Shown here in pieces: positions 1-10,213 of a stretch of 64,000 nucleotides of DNA (positions within the stretch are counted from its first letter, which is position 1; each line of letters starts with the position of its first letter). The notes under the pieces were generated by a model. It saw only the letters and a list, made by a program, of their open reading frames with translations. It was not told the DNA's origin and did no database searches. The position numbers and the translations under genes were made by a program. The stretch is from assembly GCF_009208555.1 (NCBI RefSeq), contig NZ_WFLI01000022.1:35959-99958 (forward strand). Reading direction: 5' to 3'. Source of the stretch: Janthinobacterium violaceinigrum (lineage in GTDB: Bacteria > Pseudomonadota > Gammaproteobacteria > Burkholderiales > Burkholderiaceae_D).

Positions 1-20
1 CGTTAAAAATGAGAGAAATA

Positions 21-554
21 ATGCCATTCGAATTTCACCACCTCGATGCACGTACCCGTACGTTCATGACATCAGAAATTAATAGTGACCTGCACGCCGA
101 AAAGCTGTACTTCAGCGACAATCTTAGTGAAGAAGGTTGTGCCAACTATCCAATACTTCTTCTCGACGCAGCCAACGACGGAAATGACTCTTCTCTAGCT
201 GGATCGTTAGTAGCGAGCTTTAAGTCCCATGAGAAGCCACGCAAGCTCGCATCTGGCGGCTACTCTAAACCACCAATCATGCGAAATAATGCCCACGAAA
301 TGTTAGCCGAAGGGGAATTCAATCGTTTCTATATGCGAGCTATTTGTCTTCGAGCCATGGAAGATAATATCCGTACTGTCATCGTGTACAGGGCAAAGGA
401 GGTGAATAATGCTCGTTCCGCATCGGAAGAAATGATAGGTCAACACATGTCGGCGGAGGCACTCTTAAATGATCTGCGCACTCATGTTGGCGTTGATTTG
501 GCACTAGGACTGCCGCCAGGACCGAACTCAGGTCTAAGTGTGAGGTTACCATAG
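21..554 (+). CDS. hypothetical protein, AT-richer than its neighbours
   Basis: This encodes about 177 residues of unknown function. I chose the ATG at 21 because a GAGAG ribosome-binding sequence lies just before it; an in-frame ATG at 9 would add four residues. The protein has no signal peptide or membrane segment and ends in a Gly/Pro-rich tail (LGLPPGPNSG). A mid-protein stretch (MLAEGEFNRFYMRAICLRAM) looks helical. Base composition is clearly lower in GC than the rest of the window, which suggests horizontal acquisition or the edge of an accessory island lying to the left. It converges on the AraC gene across a shared terminator. I do not recognise the family. Confidence 0.7.
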   Translation: MPFEFHHLDARTRTFMTSEINSDLHAEKLYFSDNLSEEGCANYPILLLDAANDGNDSSLAGSLVASFKSHEKPRKLASGGYSKPPIMRNNAHEMLAEGEFNRFYMRAICLRAMEDNIRTVIVYRAKEVNNARSASEEMIGQHMSAEALLNDLRTHVGVDLALGLPPGPNSGLSVRLP

Positions 555-645
555 AGGGATTTAAATTCTAGCTTGATGCAAGAACTTAATCTTTCATTAC
601 AGATTCGCACTCTACTCTGCCTACAAATAATAGTATTCGGCAAAT

Positions 646-675
646 AAAAAACCAACTGCTGCGGTTGGTTTTTTT
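646..675. terminator. bidirectional rho-independent terminator
   Basis: CCAAC (652-656) pairs with GTTGG (664-668) and is flanked by an A-run on the left and a T-run on the right. Each strand therefore reads a stem followed by Ts. It lies between the convergent genes ending at 554 and 686. Confidence 0.85.
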
Positions 676-685
676 ATTTATATTG

Positions 686-1462
686 CTAGCTGCTCCCTCT
701 ATACCTCCCCGGCGTAACTCCCATCACGCGCCGGAACATGGCGATGAAGGCGCTGACGTTGCCGTAGCCCAGGTCCAGCGCGATCGTCGTGACGGGCTGA
801 CCTGCGGCCAATAATTCCAGGGCGCGCAGGATGCGGGCGCGCTGGCGCCAGGCTGTTGGCGTAAAACCCGTCTCCAGCGTGAAGCGGCGCGCCAGGGTGC
901 GCGGCGATACGCCGGCCCAGGCAGCCAGCGCGTCCACGCCCCGCTCGTCGGCCAGGTCGTCAAGCACGGCGCGCGCCACGCGCAGCAGGCGCGGGTCCGT
1001 GGGGAGCGACAAGCCGAACGGCTCGTGCGGCGCGGCGGCGATCTCGTCGAGGATCACGCCTGCCACCCGGGCCTGGCGCGCGTCCAGCGCGCCGTCGTCC
1101 CATTCGCTGGCGCGGCCCGCCGCCTCGCGCAGCAGGCCCGAGACGCGCATCACGCACGGCGCGGCAGGCAAGCTGGCGCAACTGGCCTCGTCCACATACA
1201 CGCTCCAGCCCGCAAACGGGCCATGCGAACGCAACGCATGGACGTGATGGGGCGGCATCCACACGCAGTGGCTGGCGGGCACCACCCACTGCCCATGATC
1301 GGCAGCCACGGAAAGCAGGCCACGCTCGGCGCCGAACAGCTGGCCGCTGGCATGGCAGTGCGGCGGTGTCACCCGCTCCTGCGGCTGGGACATGCGCAGG
1401 GCGTGCAGCGGCGCCAGCAGCATCGGCGGCAAGATTGGCGGATTTGACGTATCGATAGTCAT
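686..1462 (-). CDS. AraC-family transcriptional regulator
   Basis: This is a DNA-binding regulator of about 258 residues. The N-terminal half looks like a cupin sensor fold (TPPHCHASGQL, PASHCVWMPPHHVHAL). The C-terminal third carries two helix-turn-helix units typical of AraC/XylS proteins, including LAAWAGVSPRTLARRF and the second-helix signature IALDLGYGNVSAFIAMFRR ending in GVTPGRYR. I prefer the ATG at 1462 over an upstream TTG at 1477; neither has a strong ribosome-binding site. It is transcribed away from the small gene at 1529, so the roughly 65 bases between them may hold an operator. The ligand is unknown. Confidence 0.88.
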   Translation of the reverse strand: MTIDTSNPPILPPMLLAPLHALRMSQPQERVTPPHCHASGQLFGAERGLLSVAADHGQWVVPASHCVWMPPHHVHALRSHGPFAGWSVYVDEASCASLPAAPCVMRVSGLLREAAGRASEWDDGALDARQARVAGVILDEIAAAPHEPFGLSLPTDPRLLRVARAVLDDLADERGVDALAAWAGVSPRTLARRFTLETGFTPTAWRQRARILRALELLAAGQPVTTIALDLGYGNVSAFIAMFRRVMGVTPGRYRGSS

Positions 1463-1528
1463 AAACAACGCAGGCAAGACAATCCCGTCATCATACAGTG
1501 GAGTCTTTCCATTATTCAGGAGTACAGC

Positions 1529-1786
1529 ATGCGTGCAGAAGACGTGTTACCGGATCAACAAAACCAGGGCCAGTTCAATGGCGTCACCGTACGCAAGGGC
1601 ACGGTAGGGGCGTTCCTGGCGAATGCCCGGCTGTGGCTGGACGACACGAGCAGCAGCGCCGAAAAGGCCATCGCCGAGCGCGACATCCTCGACGCCCTGC
1701 CCGCCCTGCACGCGCTAGGGCTGTTCGACATCGTGCAAGTGCGCGATGCCGCGCTACGCGAACTGGTATCGCCATCGGCCGCGTAG
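1529..1786 (+). CDS. small conserved-looking hypothetical protein
   Basis: This encodes 85 residues with a good AGGAG ribosome-binding site before the ATG. The protein is soluble, with no signal peptide or membrane segment. It contains the segment VRKGTVGAFLANARLWLDD followed by a predicted helical C-terminal half (ALPALHALGLFDIVQVRD). It is divergent from the AraC-type regulator, which may control it. I do not recognise a characterised family. Confidence 0.6.
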   Translation: MRAEDVLPDQQNQGQFNGVTVRKGTVGAFLANARLWLDDTSSSAEKAIAERDILDALPALHALGLFDIVQVRDAALRELVSPSAA

Positions 1787-1853
1787 GCGGCACTGGCTCG
1801 TCGCGGGCGCGCATTTCCTCTATCATGCTGCTTTGCCCGCCTTCGCACCCGCC

Positions 1854-2462
1854 ATGCCGTTTACCATTGCCGCCCCCGTCCACAGCGAACTGATCATCAA
1901 GAAAAGCCGTTTCATCGGCTGCGTGCAGCCGATGACGGACCGCGCCAGCGCGCAACAGGTGGTCAACGACTTGAAGGCGCAGCATCCGGGCGCCTGCCAT
2001 GTGTGCTGGGCGCTGCTGGCGGGCGGGCAATCGGCGGCCGTCGATGATGGCGAACCGAGCGGCACGGCCGGGCGCCCCATGCTCGACGTGCTGCGCCACC
2101 AGGACCTCGAAGGCGTGCTGGCCACCGTCGTGCGCTACTTTGGCGGCATCAAGCTGGGCGCGGGCGGCCTCGTGCGCGCCTACACGGACAGCGTGGCGCA
2201 GGCGCTGCTGCAGGCGGAAAAGACGGCCATCGTGCGCCAGTGTACCCTGCGCTGCACGGTGCCGTATGCGATGGAAGGCATGCTGCGCCGCGAACTCGAG
2301 GGCGCCGGCGCCACCCTGCTGAACGTGGCGCACGCCGATACAGTGCTGTTCGATTTCAGCCTGCCGGAAACGGCGGCCACCGCCCTGCTGGCCCACCTGC
2401 ATGAGGCGGGCAATGGACGGATACAGTGGCTGGACGCGCAGGAAGGCGATGACCAGTCATAG
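1854..2462 (+). CDS. yigZ: YigZ/IMPACT family protein
   Basis: The protein has 202 residues and the usual length for the YigZ family. The IMPACT N-terminal domain is clear: SELIIKKSRFIGCVQP near the start, then DDGEPSGTAGRPML and VVRYFGGIKLGAGGLVRAY, the family hallmark motifs. A short ferredoxin-like C-terminal domain follows. The start at 1854 gives the expected N-terminus; an open frame from 1746 adds an atypical Arg-rich extension. Members are implicated in translation-associated regulation, but the bacterial role is not settled. Confidence 0.92.
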   Translation: MPFTIAAPVHSELIIKKSRFIGCVQPMTDRASAQQVVNDLKAQHPGACHVCWALLAGGQSAAVDDGEPSGTAGRPMLDVLRHQDLEGVLATVVRYFGGIKLGAGGLVRAYTDSVAQALLQAEKTAIVRQCTLRCTVPYAMEGMLRRELEGAGATLLNVAHADTVLFDFSLPETAATALLAHLHEAGNGRIQWLDAQEGDDQS

Positions 2463-2697
2463 TCAACCGGTGCAGTCCGGCAGACATGATGGATGGCCAT
2501 AAGCACCCCATTGAAAACCTATCTGCTTGTGCAGGACTACGCTGATCCACCACCACGGCGAAATCGCCTGCATTGCCGGGCATATAATTTCCGCAGTCCG
2601 GACAGATGCCCGCAGCGGCATGCCCGCCCGTCCACGCTGCATTGGCGTCCACCGCATCCATTCCACAAGAATACAGATGCCACCTGTATTTTTTCAT
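2356..2697 (-). pseudogene. possible small zinc-ribbon protein gene, perhaps frameshifted
   Basis: An ATG at 2697, preceded by an AAGGCAAGG-type ribosome-binding sequence, opens a frame whose first 60 or so residues look gene-like. They begin MKKYRWHLYSC and contain CPDCGNYMPG, a half zinc ribbon. The frame then runs about 107 bases antisense into the 3' end of yigZ and becomes low quality. In the adjacent frame the stretch IGFQWGAYGHPSCLPDCTG stops at 2463, directly beside the yigZ stop. A single frameshift near 2540 would therefore give a gene ending neatly there. It would be the second gene of a minus-strand pair with the gene at 2723-3328. This is an inference with low certainty. Confidence 0.3.
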
Positions 2698-2722
2698 GGC
2701 CTTGCCTTGAAAACCGCCATCG

Positions 2723-3328
2723 TCATGGATAGCGCTGCTCCTGATATCCATTCGCAAACACGTGGAGAATATTGTCCATCTTTCCGTCCACATAGCCGAA
2801 CAGGATCTGATATCCGGCAGGGTTTTCCTGGCCATGCTCTCTCTGCCGGACCATGATGGAATGGAGGCGATCATCGTCATACCGGTAATCGTAGCTCCCT
2901 ACGCCAAATTTTCCGAAATTGATGTCCTGTGCGATGCGTGCCCCGTCAAGGAAACTGAGCATGACATTCCTCAAGCTCCCTCCCGCATTGAAGTGCACAC
3001 TTTTCAGTGTGCCGCGCTCATGAAAATAGAAGCTCCTGTTGATGACGGCAGCAGATCCGCCATAGTTTTCCACCAGGATGACCCGGCCTTCCCCATCGAA
3101 ATAATAGACATGGATATCTTTCAGCGCCGCGGGCAGCGACTTCAGCTCTTTTCCCGGCTTGAAGCCGGCCCTTTGGACTTCGAAAGGCCGGACGTTACAT
3201 AACGGCCCTTTGCTGATCAGCGTTCGCGCCACGCGCAGTTTGACGGCATCCAAATACGTCGCCATGAAAAAGTCGGATTTCGACGCGATCGCGTGGAATT
3301 GCTCGCCCAGTTTTTGGATTTCACTCAT
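2723..3328 (-). CDS. hypothetical protein with YD/Rhs-like sequence segments
   Basis: This encodes 201 residues with no signal peptide or membrane span. Several segments resemble the strand pattern of YD (Rhs-type) repeats: HVYYFDGEGRVILV, NRSFYFHERGTLKSV and YDYRYDDDRLHSIMV. The base composition is less GC-rich than the neighbours. Small genes of this kind often sit near polymorphic toxins as immunity or orphan fragments, but no toxin gene is visible here. A GGGAG sequence upstream supports the start at 3328. The function is unknown. Confidence 0.6.
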   Translation of the reverse strand: MSEIQKLGEQFHAIASKSDFFMATYLDAVKLRVARTLISKGPLCNVRPFEVQRAGFKPGKELKSLPAALKDIHVYYFDGEGRVILVENYGGSAAVINRSFYFHERGTLKSVHFNAGGSLRNVMLSFLDGARIAQDINFGKFGVGSYDYRYDDDRLHSIMVRQREHGQENPAGYQILFGYVDGKMDNILHVFANGYQEQRYP

Positions 3329-3361
3329 GCCATATCGCTCCCGCTACGCCCCTTCCAGCAA

Positions 3362-3751
3362 TCAAGCTTGGCGCGGGCGCTTGATCTGCAACAAGATGAA
3401 GTGCGTCCACGCCAGCGCCGGCAGTACCAGCAACAGCAGCATCAGTCCGGCCGGCATGTCCGGCACGAAACGCACGAAGCAGGCGAGAAATCCGGCGATG
3501 GCCAGCCAGAAGCGCCAGTTGAACGCATACGCCTTGCGCGCCACCGTCGCCAGCGCGATGCGCCAGAATTCCAGCAAGGCCCACAGGCCGCCCGTCAGCA
3601 GCAGCGCGGCCAGGGCATTGGCGCCGGGGGCGTCGGCCCAGGTGCGCACCAGGTTGTACAGCAGCACGGGATAGCCGGCCGTGATGGCCAGGGTGGCGGG
3701 GCCGGCGGCGATGACAGCTTCCAGCAGCTGCCCTTTGGAACGATGATCCAC
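3362..3751 (-). CDS. small integral membrane protein
   Basis: This encodes 129 residues starting at a GTG at 3751, with a GGGGT sequence upstream. Three or four hydrophobic segments are visible: roughly residues 13-33, 43-62, 80-97 and 101-119 (LMLLLLVLPALAWTHFILLQ). The C-terminus is short and basic (IKRPRQA). It lies 10 bases downstream of the SnoaL-like gene on the same strand, so the two are probably co-transcribed. I do not recognise a family. Confidence 0.7.
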   Translation of the reverse strand: MDHRSKGQLLEAVIAAGPATLAITAGYPVLLYNLVRTWADAPGANALAALLLTGGLWALLEFWRIALATVARKAYAFNWRFWLAIAGFLACFVRFVPDMPAGLMLLLLVLPALAWTHFILLQIKRPRQA

Positions 3752-3761
3752 TCAATTACCC

Positions 3762-4139
3762 CTATGCCACGACGCCCGAATGGGCGGCGATCACTTGCAG
3801 CGCGCCGGCGCCATCCTGCGCCCAGACGCGCGTAAAACGGAAGTCGCCATGCGTTTCCACGTCGTGATAGCTGCCCGTCAGCTGCATGCGCACGGAGACC
3901 ACGGCCACATGGCCAGTGATGCGCACATGGCGCTCGGAGGCGCGCAGCTCGGTGATCGTCAGCAAGCGCTGCTCGTGCGCGGCCAGGTCCGCATGCTTGC
4001 TCAGCAAGTGACCCAGATGGTTGGTAAACAGCAAATCGTCAGCCAGCAAGACAGTCAGTGCGGCCACGTCGGACGCCATCATGGCCAGGCGCAAGCGCTC
4101 TTCCGCATCGAGCACTTGTACTTCCGTTAAAGCATTCAT
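3762..4139 (-). CDS. SnoaL-like / NTF2-fold protein (DUF4440 type)
   Basis: This is a 125-residue single-domain protein with the order typical of the small NTF2-like fold. An N-terminal helix (VLDAEERLRLAMMASD) is followed by ALTVLLADDLLFTNHLGHLLSK and then alternating strands (HVAVVSVRMQLTGSY, FRFTRVWAQ). Members bind small hydrophobic ligands or act as minor enzymes; the ligand cannot be read from sequence. The start is supported by AAGGA upstream of the ATG. Confidence 0.8.
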   Translation of the reverse strand: MNALTEVQVLDAEERLRLAMMASDVAALTVLLADDLLFTNHLGHLLSKHADLAAHEQRLLTITELRASERHVRITGHVAVVSVRMQLTGSYHDVETHGDFRFTRVWAQDGAGALQVIAAHSGVVA

Positions 4140-4293
4140 CTTTTTCCTTATTAAAATAACGCGCGCATCTTAGCAAACGGAAAACCATGCTGGCACGAAA
4201 TAGCCAAATTCACAATCATCCAGAAGGCTTATGCCTGTGGAGCATATTCATATAGCGTAATATTCGCAGCAGCATTGCGCAGAACGCCCCCAT

Positions 4294-4309
4294 AGTACTG
4301 TACAGTGCT
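4294..4309. promoter_or_regulatory. near-perfect 16-base palindrome upstream of tcyP
   Basis: The sequence AGTACTGTACAGTGCT has one mismatch as a palindrome, with a perfect ten-base core ACTGTACAGT. It sits about 95 bases upstream of the cystine symporter start and could be an operator. It is too compact for a LexA box. Confidence 0.35.
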
Positions 4310-4318
4310 TGCCCTTTC

Positions 4319-4333
4319 GCCCCAGGCTGGGGC
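4319..4333. promoter_or_regulatory. GC-rich inverted repeat upstream of tcyP
   Basis: GCCCCAG and CTGGGGC flank a single G, a perfect seven-base inverted repeat nine bases after the other palindrome. It may be a second operator or a short leader hairpin of the cystine symporter gene. Confidence 0.35.
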
Positions 4334-4401
4334 AGCTGTTACTTGTAGTAAAGTTCTCATGCTCTCTGCAGTCTCGAATAAAACCAAGATAAGGCCCCCA
4401 C

Positions 4402-5802
4402 ATGGCAATTAACATCATTCTGAACCTGCTCGTTGCGCTGATCGTCTTCGCCCTCATGTTCCACCAGCAGCGCAAGCACGCCACGTTCACCGTGCGCGTC
4501 TTCACGGGCCTGGGCCTGGGCGTGCTGCTGGGCGCGGCCGCGCAAGCGCTGTATGGCGCCGGTTCGCCCGTCATCGCCGGCACCAATGAATACATCGACA
4601 TCGTCGGCAGCGGCTATGTGAAATTGCTGCAAATGATCATCATGCCGCTGATCATGGTCTCCATCATTTCCGCCATCCTGAAACTCAAGGACGCGAGTTC
4701 CCTGGGCAAGATCAGCGCGCTGACCATCGGCACCCTGCTCATCACCACCACCATCGCCGCCGCGCTGGGCATCCTGATGGCCAAGCTGTTCGGCCTGACG
4801 GCTGTCGGCCTGACGTCGAGCGCCGCCGAAGTGGCGCGCGGCGTGCAGCTGCAAGGCTCGCTGGAAACGGCAAAGGCCCTGTCCTTGCCGAAACTGCTGG
4901 TCAGCTTCGTGCCCACCAACCCCTTCCTCGACATGACGGGCGCGCGCAAGACGTCGACCATCGCCGTGGTAGTGTTCTCCATCTTCATCGGCATCTCCGC
5001 CACGGGCATCGCGGTGAAAAAACCGGAAATCTTCGCTTCCTTCGAAAACTTCATGAAAGTGGCGCACGCCATCGTCATGCGCATGGTCACCCTGGTGCTG
5101 CGCCTGACGCCGTACGGCGTGTTCGCGCTGATGTTTGAAGTGGTGGCCTCGTCCAGCTACACGGACATCTTGAAACTGATCAACTTCGTCGTCGCCTCGT
5201 ACAGCGCGCTGATATTGATGTTTCTCGTGCACCTGGCCATCATCGCCGGCGTGGGCCTGAACCCGCTGCGCTTCGTGAAAAAGGTCTTCCCCGTGCTGGC
5301 CTTCGCGTTTACCTCGCGCACCAGCGCCGGTTCGATCCCGATGAGCGTGCAGACGCAAACCCAGCGCCTGGGCACGCCGGAAGGCATCGCCAATTTTGCC
5401 GCCTCGTTCGGTTCGACCATCGGCCAGAACGGCTGCGCCGGCATTTACCCCGCCATGCTGGCCGTCATGATCGCCCCCACCGTGGGCGTCGATCCATTTA
5501 CGATCAGCTTCCTGCTGCCATTGCTGGCCATCATCACCATCGGTTCCGTCGGCGTGGCCGGCGTGGGCGGCGGCGCCACGTTTGCCGCCCTGATCGTGCT
5601 GTCGGCAATGGACTTGCCCGTCGCCCTGGCCGGCTTGCTCATTTCCGTCGAACCGCTGATCGACATGGGCCGCACGGCCCTGAACGTGAGCGGCTCGATT
5701 ACGGCCGGCACCGTCACCAGCCGGGTCATGGGGCAGACCGACCTGGCCGTCTACAACAGCGACGACGCGCCCGACCTGGACGAGGCAGAGCACGCCGCCT
5801 GA
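4402..5802 (+). CDS. tcyP: L-cystine / dicarboxylate-amino acid:cation symporter
   Basis: This 466-residue inner-membrane carrier belongs to the DAACS (glutamate-type) family and is closest in style to the cystine importer TcyP/YdjN. Signature elements include the re-entrant loop serine motif SRTSAGSIPMSVQTQ (about residues 306-320) and the second hairpin region GSVGVAGVGGGATFAA. A late motif, SVEPLIDMGRTALNVSGS, replaces the Asp/Asn-rich segment of the family. About eight membrane helices are visible. AAGG precedes the ATG. Two palindromes upstream suggest regulation, perhaps by sulfur supply. Substrate assignment rests on resemblance to TcyP rather than on a diagnostic residue. Confidence 0.88.
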   Translation: MAINIILNLLVALIVFALMFHQQRKHATFTVRVFTGLGLGVLLGAAAQALYGAGSPVIAGTNEYIDIVGSGYVKLLQMIIMPLIMVSIISAILKLKDASSLGKISALTIGTLLITTTIAAALGILMAKLFGLTAVGLTSSAAEVARGVQLQGSLETAKALSLPKLLVSFVPTNPFLDMTGARKTSTIAVVVFSIFIGISATGIAVKKPEIFASFENFMKVAHAIVMRMVTLVLRLTPYGVFALMFEVVASSSYTDILKLINFVVASYSALILMFLVHLAIIAGVGLNPLRFVKKVFPVLAFAFTSRTSAGSIPMSVQTQTQRLGTPEGIANFAASFGSTIGQNGCAGIYPAMLAVMIAPTVGVDPFTISFLLPLLAIITIGSVGVAGVGGGATFAALIVLSAMDLPVALAGLLISVEPLIDMGRTALNVSGSITAGTVTSRVMGQTDLAVYNSDDAPDLDEAEHAA

Positions 5803-5806
5803 GGCT

Positions 5807-5842
5807 AGCGGCAAGAACAGCGGCGCGCCGCGCCTTGCCGCT
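5807..5842 (+). terminator. hairpin terminator after tcyP
   Basis: AGCGGCAAG (5807-5815) pairs perfectly with CTTGCCGCT (5834-5842), with a GC-rich palindromic interior and only a short T-run afterwards. It lies just behind the tcyP stop. Confidence 0.55.
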
Positions 5843-5851
5843 TTCGTCTAT

Positions 5852-5868
5852 ATTGATTCGCAATCAAT
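5852..5868. promoter_or_regulatory. inverted repeat ATTGATT-N3-AATCAAT
   Basis: A perfect seven-base inverted repeat sits about 20 bases before the phosphatase start, overlapping the region where RNA polymerase or ribosomes would bind. It could be an operator. It does not match Fur or FNR consensus well. Confidence 0.35.
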
Positions 5869-5888
5869 ACGGAGGAAGGCGCGAGGCG

Positions 5889-6653
5889 ATGGAACAAAAA
5901 TGGCCGCAGCAAATCTGGATCGTGCGTCACGGCCAAAGCGCCGGCAACGTGGCGCGCGATGCTGCCGAAGCGGAACAACAGCTGTCGATCGCCATCGCCG
6001 AGCGCGATGTCGATGTCCCCCTCTCCAGCCTGGGCGCGCGCCAGGCGCAAGCGCTGGGCGACTGGTTCGCCACCCTTCCCCCTGAACAACAACCAACGGT
6101 CGTACTGTACTCGCCCTACGTGCGGGCGCAGCAGACGGCGCAAGCCGTGCTGGCACGCATCGATGCGGACAGCTTGAACTCCGTGGTGGCGGACGAGCGC
6201 CTGCGCGAAAAGGAGTTCGGCATCCTCGACCGTCTGACCGCGCGCGGCATCGCCAGCAAGTACCCGGAACTGCACGAGCAGCGCCAGCACGTGGGCAAGT
6301 TTTACTTCCGTCCTCCCGGCGGCGAAAGCTGGTGCGACGTCATCCTGCGCCTGCGCAGCGTGCTCGACACCATCACCCGCGAATACCGGGGCGAACGGGT
6401 CCTGATCGTCGGCCACCAGGTCATCGTCAACTGCTTGCGCTACCTGCTGGAACGCTGCGACGAGCAAGCCATCCTGGCCATCGACAAGGCGGCCGACGTG
6501 CCCAACTGCGGCATCACCTCGTACGCCTTCAATCCCGCCCTGGGCAGGCAGGGCAAGCTGCAGCTGGACCTGTGCAACTTCGTCGCCCCGCTGGAAGCGG
6601 CCGGCACTCCCGTCACGGCCCAGCCCGACATGCCGGCCGCGCCCAAGTCCTGA
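5889..6653 (+). CDS. histidine phosphatase family protein
   Basis: This is a 254-residue member of the phosphoglycerate-mutase-like superfamily. The catalytic RHG motif is at residues 12-14 (IWIVRHGQSAGN) and the second catalytic histidine lies in VLIVGHQVIV. Members use the first histidine as phospho-acceptor on sugar phosphates, phosphoproteins or other small esters; the substrate is unknown here. I start at the ATG at 5889, which follows a GGAGG-rich leader, and not at the upstream TTG at 5835. The gene ends 33 bases before nnrD on the same strand, so the pair probably forms an operon. A Pro/Ala-rich tail follows the domain. Confidence 0.9.
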   Translation: MEQKWPQQIWIVRHGQSAGNVARDAAEAEQQLSIAIAERDVDVPLSSLGARQAQALGDWFATLPPEQQPTVVLYSPYVRAQQTAQAVLARIDADSLNSVVADERLREKEFGILDRLTARGIASKYPELHEQRQHVGKFYFRPPGGESWCDVILRLRSVLDTITREYRGERVLIVGHQVIVNCLRYLLERCDEQAILAIDKAADVPNCGITSYAFNPALGRQGKLQLDLCNFVAPLEAAGTPVTAQPDMPAAPKS

Positions 6654-6686
6654 CCCCGGGCCGAGCCCATCATCAAGAGGTGCCCC

Positions 6687-7577
6687 ATGCCCGCCACGCA
6701 AATCACGCCCTCCCTGCTGCGTTCCTGGCCCCTGCCCATGCCCCGGCCCGACGGTGACAAGGAAGTGCGCGGCCATCTGCTGATCGTCGCCGGCTCGGCG
6801 GAAATGCCGGGCGCCATCGTACTGGCCGCCACGGCCGCCCTGCGGGCGGGCGCGGGCAAGCTGACCCTGGCGACGGGCGCGTCGGTGGCGACGCAGGTAG
6901 CGATGGCCATGCCCGAGGCGCGGGTCATCGGCCTCGATGAAACGGCGCTGGGCGGCTTCCGACACGAAGCGCAGTACCAGCTGGCGCCGTTGGCGGGCAA
7001 GGTGGACGCCGTCCTCGTGGGGCCAGGCATGTGCGACACGGCAGCCAGCTGCGAGCTGATGCGCCACCTGCTGCCCCTGTTTGCCGCCAGCCGCATGATC
7101 CTCGACGCGGGCGCCATGCAGGTTGTGCGCAAGCCGGCACAGCTGCGCTCGCCTTTCACCTTCCATCAACCCGTGCTGCTGACTCCGCATGCGGGCGAGC
7201 TGGCGCAGCTGATGGGCTTGTCGAAAGACGCCGTGCTGGCCGATCCGCTTGGCTGCGCCGTGGCAGCGGCGCAGCGCTGGCATGCCATCGTCGCCTTGAA
7301 GGGCGCGCTGAGCGTGCTCGCCATGCCCGACGGCAGCACCTGGACGCATGCGGGCGGGAATGTGGGGCTGGCCATTTCCGGTTCGGGCGACACCCTGGCC
7401 GGCATCATCTCGGGCCTGGCCGCGCGCGGCGCCCCGCTGGAGCAAGCGTGCGCCTGGGGCATCGCCGTGCATGCGCTGGCGGGCGACCAGCTGGCACTGC
7501 GCTTCGGCGTGCTCGGCTACCTGGCGCGCGAAATCCCGGCCGAGATTCCGGCCCTGCTGCGTCACCTGGCGGCGTAA
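6687..7577 (+). CDS. nnrD: ADP-dependent NAD(P)H-hydrate dehydratase
   Basis: This 296-residue enzyme repairs hydrated NAD(P)H in the cytosol using ADP. The ribokinase-like fold signatures are present: GHLLIVAGSAEMPGA near the N-terminus, LLTPHAGELAQLMG in the middle, and the nucleotide-binding GNVGLAISGSGDTLAG near the C-terminus. The usual last motif has GTGDVL, so Ser and Thr substitutions here are mild. The epimerase partner domain (NnrE) is not fused, so this is the single-domain form. GAGG precedes the ATG. Confidence 0.93.
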   Translation: MPATQITPSLLRSWPLPMPRPDGDKEVRGHLLIVAGSAEMPGAIVLAATAALRAGAGKLTLATGASVATQVAMAMPEARVIGLDETALGGFRHEAQYQLAPLAGKVDAVLVGPGMCDTAASCELMRHLLPLFAASRMILDAGAMQVVRKPAQLRSPFTFHQPVLLTPHAGELAQLMGLSKDAVLADPLGCAVAAAQRWHAIVALKGALSVLAMPDGSTWTHAGGNVGLAISGSGDTLAGIISGLAARGAPLEQACAWGIAVHALAGDQLALRFGVLGYLAREIPAEIPALLRHLAA

Positions 7578-7689
7578 AAACAACAGCATAAGCATATCCA
7601 GAAAGAATCGTTAGCGCACACCGCCACCTCCCTTAAGCTCATTGCAACTGTTTCCACACCGACACTAATCGAGCCCAAAGGACACCGCC

Positions 7690-10197
<2,508 letters not shown>

Positions 10198-10213
10198 GAC
10201 ACGGAAAGAGCAT

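Noticed and set aside
4294..4309. LexA (SOS) box reading of the tcyP palindrome
   Set aside because: CTGT and ACAG are adjacent or overlapping here, whereas a LexA box of the CTGT-N8-ACAG type needs eight bases between them.
5805..7595. A long minus-strand open frame across the phosphatase and nnrD
   Set aside because: Both plus-strand genes have intact catalytic motifs, and the antisense product is compositional.
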